Shown: in pieces, positions 58,660 through 64,000 of the stretch | Layout of the letters: every line of letters starts with the position of its first letter | Position numbering within the stretch: the stretch's first letter is position 1 | Made by a program: the position numbers and the translations under genes | The notes under the pieces: model-generated | What the model was told of the DNA's origin: nothing | What the model saw: only the letters and a program-made list of their open reading frames with translations | Databases searched by the model: none | Assembly (NCBI GenBank): GCA_029569255.1 | Contig: JAKQUO010000048.1 | Span: 62,001 to 126,000, forward strand | Origin: Acidobacteriota bacterium | GTDB lineage: Bacteria; Acidobacteriota; Aminicenantia; Aminicenantales; Saccharicenantaceae | Direction of reading: 5' to 3' | DNA length: 64,000 nucleotides

Positions 58660-58821
58660 CGTCCAGCTCCTTTTCATCTTTAGACGCCCGGACGGCGCGC
58701 CATCTTCCCCTCCCGCCGGGGCCGGGCCGCGCCCCCTCCCCCCGCGAGGGAACTTTTTCGGGCGTCCCCCCGTCATTACTCGAAACGAGATGTGTTCGCT
58801 CAAGCCCGAACGGAGGCGGAA

Positions 58822-61044
58822 TTGAAGAAGCTCCCGGCTCTCACGGCCCTCGGGGCCCTCGGCCCGATCCTCCTCGCCGCGGCCGCCTTCGCGGCCGCCC
58901 AGACGAGGCCCGCGCCCGCCGCGGACCGGCTCGCCGAGACCGGGCCGCCCCTGCCCTTGACGGCGACCCCGCCGAAGATCGACGGCGTCCTCGACGACGA
59001 GGCCTGGCGGACGGGCCTCAAGTTCGACGGCTTCAAGACCTTCAAGCCCGACTATGGCAAGGACGCCAGCCAGCGGACCGAGGCCTGGATCGCCTGCGAC
59101 GCCTCGAACCTCTATTTCGCCTTCCGCTGCCACGACAGCGAACCGGCCAAGGTCAAGGCGGCCATCAGCAAGCGCGACGCCATCTTCCAGGACGACCTCG
59201 TCTTCGTCATCCTCGACCCCTTCAACGATCAGCAGAGCGGCTTCTCCTTCATCGTCAACCCCCTCGGCATCCAGGGCGACGGCATGGTCAACGTCCAGGG
59301 GAATCTCGAGCTGTCCTTCGACGCGGTCTGGTACAGCGCCGGCAAGATCGACGACCAGGGCTGGACGGTCGAGGCCCGCGTCCCGCTGCAGAGCCTCCGC
59401 TTTCCCGGCCGCAAGGTCATGACCTGGCGCGTGATATTCGTCCGCTTCTTCACCCGGACTTCCGAGCAGGTCAGCTTCCCGCCCCTGGACCCCGAATACG
59501 GCTCGATCCTGGGCCAGGCCCAGCCCTTCCAGGTCTCGGGGCTCAAGTGGAAGCGCGTGGCCGAGCTGCTGCCCGCCTTCACTTTCGGCCGGACCCAGGA
59601 GGCGACGGAGGCGAGCGGAGGACGGCCCGTCCGGGACAGGGCCCTCGACATCGGCGACTTCAGCCTGACCGGCAAGATCGGGTTGACCTCGGAGCTGACC
59701 CTCGACGGCGCCTACAACCCCGACTTCAGCCAGGTCGAGGCCGACGCCGGCCAGGTCGACTTCAACCAGCGCTACTCGCTCTATTACGAGGAAAAGAGGC
59801 CCTTCTTCCTGGAGCGCAGCGACCTCTGGCAGTTCGGCGGCGCGGTCGAGGAGGGGCCCCTGCAGTCGGTCGTCTACACCCGGACCATCGTCGACCCGGA
59901 CTTCGGCTTCCGGCTGACCGGCAAGGTGACGCCCCGCGACACCGTGGCCGCGATCTACGCCCGGGACAACCTGCCCGGAGACCCGGTCGACCCCAGGCCC
60001 GACGTCATGATCGCCCGCTACAAGCACTCGCTCAGGGATGACGCCTACGTCGGCGCCTTCTACACGGGCCGCGAGGCCGGGAGCTCCTACAACCGGGTCG
60101 GCGGCCTCGACGGCCGGTTCCGGCTGAGCCCCCGGAACACGGTTTCCTTCCATCTTTTCGGCTCGCTGACCAAGGCCCCGGACGCCGGTCCGGTCGACCG
60201 GGACCACGCCCTGGGGCTGGACTACCGCTTCAGCAACCGCAAGTGGGAGCTCGACCTCGGCTACCAGGACATCTCGAAGGACTTCCGGATCGACACCGGC
60301 TTCGTCTACCGGACGGGCTTGCGGCGGCTGTCCGCGTTCGCCATGCACGGCATCTACCCGAAGTCGAAGCTCTTCCAGAAGATCGAGCCGTTCTACTGGG
60401 GCTACCATCTCTACGACACCGGTTACGGCATGTGGGAGACCCTCAACCTCTTCGCCCTGCGATTCCGTCTGCCGCGGAACACGATGTTCCGGATCGACAC
60501 GCTGCTCGCCAACGAGGTCTACGCCGGCCGGATGTTCGACATCAGCGGGATCGGGATGCAGGGCGAGACCCAGATCGCCAAGTCCCTCTACCTCCAGCTC
60601 TTCGGCCGCCGGACCGGGCGCGCCTTCTACGACCCGGACGACCCGTACCAGGGGTGCGGATGGCGGGCCATGGGCGCGGTCGTCTACCAGCCCGTGACGC
60701 AGCTCGACTTCACCCTGTCGCTGACCTACATGGACTTCACCCGCAAGCTCGACCGGGCCAAGATCTACGACTACCTCATCGTCCGCAGCCGCAACACGTT
60801 CCAGATCAACAAGTACCTCTTCGTCCGGGGCATCGTCGAGTACAACGACTTCCACAAGCGGATGACCCTCGACGGCCTGGTCTCGTTCACCTACATCCCG
60901 GGCACGGTCGTCCACCTGGGCTACGGGTCGGCCCTGGAGAAGCGGGAGTGGGACGGGGGGCTGCCGGGGTTCGCCCCGAGCGCCCGGTTCCACGAGATGA
61001 AGCGCGGCTTCTTCTTCAAGGTCAGCTACCTCCACAGGTTCTGA
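58822..61044 (+). CDS. DUF5916 outer-membrane protein with CBM9-like domain
   Basis: 740 residues from TTG 58822, chosen because CGGAGG lies 6 nt upstream and the sequence then reads as a signal peptide (KKLPALTALGALGPILLAAAAFAAAQ). Residues about 45-230 are a CBM9-like domain (PPKIDGVLDDEAWRTG, DLVFVILDPFND, VEARVPLQSLRF). The rest, to the end YLHRF, is rich in amphipathic strands with EEKRPFFLERSDLW, LGLDYRFSNRKWELDLGYQ and a terminal aromatic, as in an outer-membrane barrel. DUF5916 proteins are abundant in Bacteroidetes and Acidobacteria and are thought to handle carbohydrate or peptide at the surface. The function is not established. Confidence 0.88.
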   Translation: MKKLPALTALGALGPILLAAAAFAAAQTRPAPAADRLAETGPPLPLTATPPKIDGVLDDEAWRTGLKFDGFKTFKPDYGKDASQRTEAWIACDASNLYFAFRCHDSEPAKVKAAISKRDAIFQDDLVFVILDPFNDQQSGFSFIVNPLGIQGDGMVNVQGNLELSFDAVWYSAGKIDDQGWTVEARVPLQSLRFPGRKVMTWRVIFVRFFTRTSEQVSFPPLDPEYGSILGQAQPFQVSGLKWKRVAELLPAFTFGRTQEATEASGGRPVRDRALDIGDFSLTGKIGLTSELTLDGAYNPDFSQVEADAGQVDFNQRYSLYYEEKRPFFLERSDLWQFGGAVEEGPLQSVVYTRTIVDPDFGFRLTGKVTPRDTVAAIYARDNLPGDPVDPRPDVMIARYKHSLRDDAYVGAFYTGREAGSSYNRVGGLDGRFRLSPRNTVSFHLFGSLTKAPDAGPVDRDHALGLDYRFSNRKWELDLGYQDISKDFRIDTGFVYRTGLRRLSAFAMHGIYPKSKLFQKIEPFYWGYHLYDTGYGMWETLNLFALRFRLPRNTMFRIDTLLANEVYAGRMFDISGIGMQGETQIAKSLYLQLFGRRTGRAFYDPDDPYQGCGWRAMGAVVYQPVTQLDFTLSLTYMDFTRKLDRAKIYDYLIVRSRNTFQINKYLFVRGIVEYNDFHKRMTLDGLVSFTYIPGTVVHLGYGSALEKREWDGGLPGFAPSARFHEMKRGFFFKVSYLHRF

Positions 61045-61080
61045 GGGGGGCGACTCGGCCCGCGCCGGCCCGGCCGGGCT

Positions 61081-61109
61081 TTGATTCCGCGGCGGCGGGC
61101 GGGTATAGT
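61081..61109 (+). promoter_or_regulatory. Predicted promoter giving a leaderless permease mRNA
   Basis: TTGATT (61081-61086), 17 bp, TATAGT (61104-61109). The GTG start at 61116 is 6 nt downstream, so RNA would begin on the start codon. Confidence 0.6.
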
Positions 61110-61115
61110 AGCCTT

Positions 61116-62375
61116 GTGCCTTCCCCGACCGGCCCCGGCCCCAAGCTGACGCTCTTCGACGCCGTCAACATCTCCCTGGGCTCCATCATCGGCGCCGGCA
61201 TCTTCGTCATCCTCGGGGCCGCCGCCGCCGTGGCCGGGCCGGCGCTCATCCTGTCGGTCCTCATCGCAGCCGCCGTCTCGCTCCTGACCGGATTCACGAC
61301 GGCCGAGCTCAGCCGCCGGTACCCCCGGAGCGGCGGCGTGTACGTCTTCGTCCGCGAGACCTTTTCCGTCTTCCCCGGCTTCCTCGTCGGCTGGGTCTGG
61401 CTGTTCTCGAACGTGGTCGGCGGGGCGACCGTCGCCGTCGGCTTCGGGCATTATCTGACCTACTTCGTCCCCGGCCTGCCGACGGCCGTGGGCATCGTCG
61501 CCGTCGTGGCCTTCACGGTGGCCGTCCACCTGGCCGGGGCCAAGGAGTCGAGCCGGTTCAACAACGTCCTCGTCCTGGCCAAGGTCGCCGTCCTGATGTT
61601 CTTCGCCGCGGCCGCGTTCCTCCATTTCCGGGGCGCGAACCTGCGGCCGTTCGCGCCGTTCGGCTTGCGGGGCGCCTGGGCGGGGGCGGCGACCATCTTC
61701 TTCGCCTACGCCGGCTTCGCCCGGGTGGCCATCGTCGCCGACGAGATCGAGGAGCCGCGAAAGAACGTGCCCCGGGCGACCCTGCTGTCGATCTTCATCT
61801 CGACGCTCATCTACCTTCTCGTCGCCGCCGCGGCGGTCGGCGCGGCCGGTTACAAGCTCCTGGCGGGGTCGGGGTCGCCGCTGGCCGACGCGATGGCCGG
61901 CGTGGGCCTGAGCTCCGGCGCGCGCCTCGTCGCCCTGGGAGGCCTGGCGGCGACGGGGACGGTCGCCCTGGCCTCGGTCCTGGGCATCTCCCGGCTGGCC
62001 ATGGTCATGGCCGGCGACGGGGAGCTGCCGGCCTTCGTCGGCCGGGTCGGCGGGAGAGCGTCCGTTCCCCGGAACGCCGTCGTGATCGGGGGAGCGGCCA
62101 TGCTGGTCCTGGCCTTCGCCTCGGACCTGCCCCACATCGCCTACATCAGCAGCTTCTCGCTCCTCCTTTATTACGCGGCCCTCAACGTCAGCGGGCTGAA
62201 GGCCCTCAGGGGAGGGGCGCGGGTCGCGACCGCTTTCGGCCTGGCCAGCTGCGTCGTCCTGATGGCCAGCCTGCCGCGGTTGTCCTGGATCGTCGGCGCG
62301 GCGGTCGTGGCGGCCGGCGCTCTCTTCTACGCGGCCGGCCGGGCCGGCCGGCCCGGGCGCCCAGGTTCCTCTTGA
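61116..62375 (+). CDS. APC family amino acid permease
   Basis: 419 residues from GTG 61116. Twelve hydrophobic segments; first segment LFDAVNISLGSIIGAGIFVILGAAAAVAGP has the family's GxG(I/A)G helix break, ELSRRYPRSGGVYVFVRETF follows, and FFAYAGFARVAIVADEIEEPRKNVPRATLLS is the family's conserved segment 6-7 region. Imports amino acids with a cation. Fits uptake of products from the window's peptidases. No ribosome site precedes the GTG, which agrees with a leaderless RNA. Confidence 0.9.
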   Translation: MPSPTGPGPKLTLFDAVNISLGSIIGAGIFVILGAAAAVAGPALILSVLIAAAVSLLTGFTTAELSRRYPRSGGVYVFVRETFSVFPGFLVGWVWLFSNVVGGATVAVGFGHYLTYFVPGLPTAVGIVAVVAFTVAVHLAGAKESSRFNNVLVLAKVAVLMFFAAAAFLHFRGANLRPFAPFGLRGAWAGAATIFFAYAGFARVAIVADEIEEPRKNVPRATLLSIFISTLIYLLVAAAAVGAAGYKLLAGSGSPLADAMAGVGLSSGARLVALGGLAATGTVALASVLGISRLAMVMAGDGELPAFVGRVGGRASVPRNAVVIGGAAMLVLAFASDLPHIAYISSFSLLLYYAALNVSGLKALRGGARVATAFGLASCVVLMASLPRLSWIVGAAVVAAGALFYAAGRAGRPGRPGSS

Positions 62376-62426
62376 GCGTTTCGAGTGAGCCGCCCGGGGA
62401 CGGGCCTTGATGTAAAATAGGCGGTG

Positions 62427-64000
62427 ATGGAAAAGACGCCGGGACAAGGAGCCCGGCCGCGGGCCGGGGCGCGGGCGCGGTTCGAGGCCTGGCTCGAGGC
62501 CCGGGCCGAGAACGTGCCGCGCGTCGCCTATCCGCCCGGGCTGCCCATCGCGGCCAAGGCCGCGGAGATCGTCGAGGCCCTGCGCTCGCCGCGCCGCCGC
62601 GTCCTCATCGTCGCGGGCGAGACCGGCTGCGGCAAGAGCACCCAGATCCCGAAGATGTGCCTCGAGGCGGGGCGGGGCGTCCGCGGGCGCGTCGGCGTCA
62701 CCCAGCCGCGCCGGATCGCGGCCGTGACCATCGCCCACCGCATCGCCGAGGAGCTGGGCGAGCCGCTGGGCCGGTCGGTCGGGTACAAGATCCGCTTCCA
62801 GGACCGGACGCACCGGGACAACTACGTCAAGGTCATGACCGACGGCATCCTGCTCGCCGAGACGCAGGGCGACCGCGGCCTCCACGAGTACGACACCATC
62901 GTCATCGACGAGGCCCACGAGCGCTCCCTCAACATCGACTTCCTGCTCGGCATCATGCGCCGGCTCCTGGACGAGCGGCCGGACTTGAAGCTCGTCATCA
63001 CCTCGGCCACGCTCGACACGGAGAAGTTCTCCAAGGCCTTCAAGAACGCGCCGGTCATCGAGGTCAGCGGGCGGATGTTCCCGGTCGAGGTCGAGTACCG
63101 CGTCCCCGGCGAGGAGGAGGCCGAGGACAGGGACTACGTCGGCCAGGCCGTCGAGGCCGTCGAGTACCTGCGGCGGGAGAAGCCGCCGGGCGACGCGCTG
63201 GTCTTCATGCCGACCGAGCAGGACATCCTGGAAACGTGCCGGATGCTGGAGGGGCGGAAGTGGCCGGCGGTCAAGGTGCTGCCGCTGTTCTCGAGGCTGC
63301 CGGCGGGGGAGCAGCGGCTCGTCTACACGGTCGCGCAGCCGAAGATCGTCGTGGCCACGAACGTCGCCGAGACGTCGCTGACCATCCCGGGGATCCGCTA
63401 CGTGGTCGACACGGGCGTGGCGCGGATCGCCCGGTACCAGCCGGGGACGCGCATCAACAGCCTGCCCATATCGCCCATCTCCCGGGCCTCGGCCGACCAG
63501 CGGAAGGGGCGGTGCGGGCGGGTCAAGGCGGGGCTGTGCGTCCGGCTCTACAGCGAGGACGATTACGAGAGGCGCGACGAGTTCACCTCGCCGGAGATCC
63601 TGCGGTCGGACCTGGCCGAGGTCGTCCTGAGGATGCTGGACCTCGGGCTGGGCGACCCGCTCGAGTTCCCGTTCATCGACAGGCCGGCGGCCAAGGCCGT
63701 CCACGACGGCTACGACACGCTCGTCGAGCTCGGGGCGGTGCGGAAGACGGGGCGGGGGAGCGGCCCGGCCCCGGCCTCGAGGTGGGAGCTCACGGACAAG
63801 GGGCGAGCCATGGCCCGGATCCAGCTCGACCCGCGGATCTCGCGCATGCTGCTCGAGGCGGGCGAGGAACGCTGCCTCCCCGAGGTCGCGGTGCTGGCGG
63901 CGGCGCTGAGCATCCGCGACCCGAGGGAGCGGCCGCCGGAGAAGGCCCAGCAGGCCGACGCCGTCCACGCCGCGTTCAAGCACCCCGATTCCGACTTCCT
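62427..64000 (+). CDS. hrpA: DEAH-box RNA helicase (HrpA type), cut by window end
   Basis: 524 codons visible; the frame is open to the window end. Walker A GETGCGKSTQIP, QPRRIAAVTIAHRIAEELG, VIDEAHERS (DEAH), ITSATLD, FSRLPAGEQRLVY, VATNVAETSLTIPGIRYVVDTG and DQRKGRCGRV are the ordered helicase motifs of HrpA/DHX proteins. The helicase-associated domain starts near residue 420 (LTDKGRAMARIQLDPRISRML). It unwinds RNA with ATP, here in ribosome or mRNA handling. TAAAAT 8 nt before the ATG may be a -10, giving a nearly leaderless RNA. The N-terminus is longer than the core by 40 residues. Confidence 0.92.
   Translation, partial: MEKTPGQGARPRAGARARFEAWLEARAENVPRVAYPPGLPIAAKAAEIVEALRSPRRRVLIVAGETGCGKSTQIPKMCLEAGRGVRGRVGVTQPRRIAAVTIAHRIAEELGEPLGRSVGYKIRFQDRTHRDNYVKVMTDGILLAETQGDRGLHEYDTIVIDEAHERSLNIDFLLGIMRRLLDERPDLKLVITSATLDTEKFSKAFKNAPVIEVSGRMFPVEVEYRVPGEEEAEDRDYVGQAVEAVEYLRREKPPGDALVFMPTEQDILETCRMLEGRKWPAVKVLPLFSRLPAGEQRLVYTVAQPKIVVATNVAETSLTIPGIRYVVDTGVARIARYQPGTRINSLPISPISRASADQRKGRCGRVKAGLCVRLYSEDDYERRDEFTSPEILRSDLAEVVLRMLDLGLGDPLEFPFIDRPAAKAVHDGYDTLVELGAVRKTGRGSGPAPASRWELTDKGRAMARIQLDPRISRMLLEAGEERCLPEVAVLAAALSIRDPRERPPEKAQQADAVHAAFKHPDSDF

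Noticed and set aside
61026..63983. 985-codon minus-strand frame at the window end
   Set aside because: Lies opposite the APC permease and the DEAH helicase, both unmistakable on the plus strand.

Overview
The window is a high-GC (roughly 65-70% G+C by eye), gene-dense piece of a Gram-negative bacterial chromosome. TonB-C domains, outer-membrane beta-barrels, lipoprotein and Sec signals and periplasmic peptidases all point to a two-membrane cell. The mix of a tricorn-type peptidase, a DmpA peptidase, an S9 peptidase, a CBM9/DUF5916 barrel, GH38, UroD-like methyltransferases and a PEP-CTERM-like peptide would fit an Acidobacteriota or Aminicenantes type genome. That placement is inference; no rRNA gene is present. 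I saw no tRNA, rRNA or CRISPR array. Most promoters I could read are ordinary sigma-70 type (TTGACN or TTGCNN, 17-18 bp, TATAGT/TATCCT/TATAAT), which agrees with the RpoD gene in the window.

Layout. 1-3115: end of a PurL-like gene, a PurM-like gene and a secreted DmpA peptidase. 3172-5394: ResB/CcsA cytochrome c maturation. 5425-9121: an SH3-like secreted protein, then a divergent pair made of a PAS plus degenerate GGDEF protein and an Xre/ImmA-like regulator with its neighbour. 9146-12737: a thioredoxin-reductase-like enzyme, an LD-carboxypeptidase and RpoD. 13155-18428: a membrane-anchored MsrB-MsrA fusion, a candidate small RNA with switch-like pairing, a giant S9 peptidase and a PAS-GGDEF cyclase. 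18696-21362: ECF sigma, zinc anti-sigma and a protein with three TonB-C domains. 21372-22862: two membrane proteins. 23042-28220: a tightly coupled four-gene redox operon (TIM barrel, OYE with Fe-S cysteines, FAD dehydrogenase, SDR). 28492-31828: barrel protein, corrinoid protein, UroD-type methyltransferase and a secreted CBM9-like protein. 31833-37133: EamA exporter, a tiny PEP-CTERM-like protein, a C69 dipeptidase and an SSF symporter. 37392-39820: the RNA methyltransferases RlmN and RlmD-type. 39846-44746: Gfo/Idh, UroD-like and GH38 mannosidase. 44979-47329: small membrane protein, UroD-like, LysE exporter and coiled-coil protein. 47360-49348: a receiver-TonB fusion. 50057-52709: a papain-like peptidase and an M48 peptidase with zinc ribbons. 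52756-53472: an intact RAYT transposase element. 53539-64000: tricorn-like peptidase, aldo-keto reductase, lipoprotein, DUF5916 barrel, amino-acid permease and a DEAH helicase cut by the window end.

How the genes fit together. Many secreted or envelope peptidases (DmpA, S9, C69, tricorn-like) plus SSF and APC transporters suggest a peptide-using cell. The operons for glycoside and redox chemistry, and three UroD-like proteins (one beside a corrinoid protein), suggest use of modified or methylated substrates.

The most striking structure is a set of RAYT-associated palindromes sharing a GGGGACA core. Three copies of one type (34928-35029, 37121-37370, 38422-38549) sit exactly on gene borders. 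Their ends supply stop codons (the C-termini read ...WGT then stop) and start codons (the N-termini read MSPI) to the SSF, rlmN and rlmD genes. One copy still carries the 5' end of a deleted RAYT gene. Other notable items are a receiver-TonB fusion whose phospho-acceptor Asp is Glu, the triple TonB-C protein in an ECF operon, and the candidate switch-like small RNA at 14326-14441.
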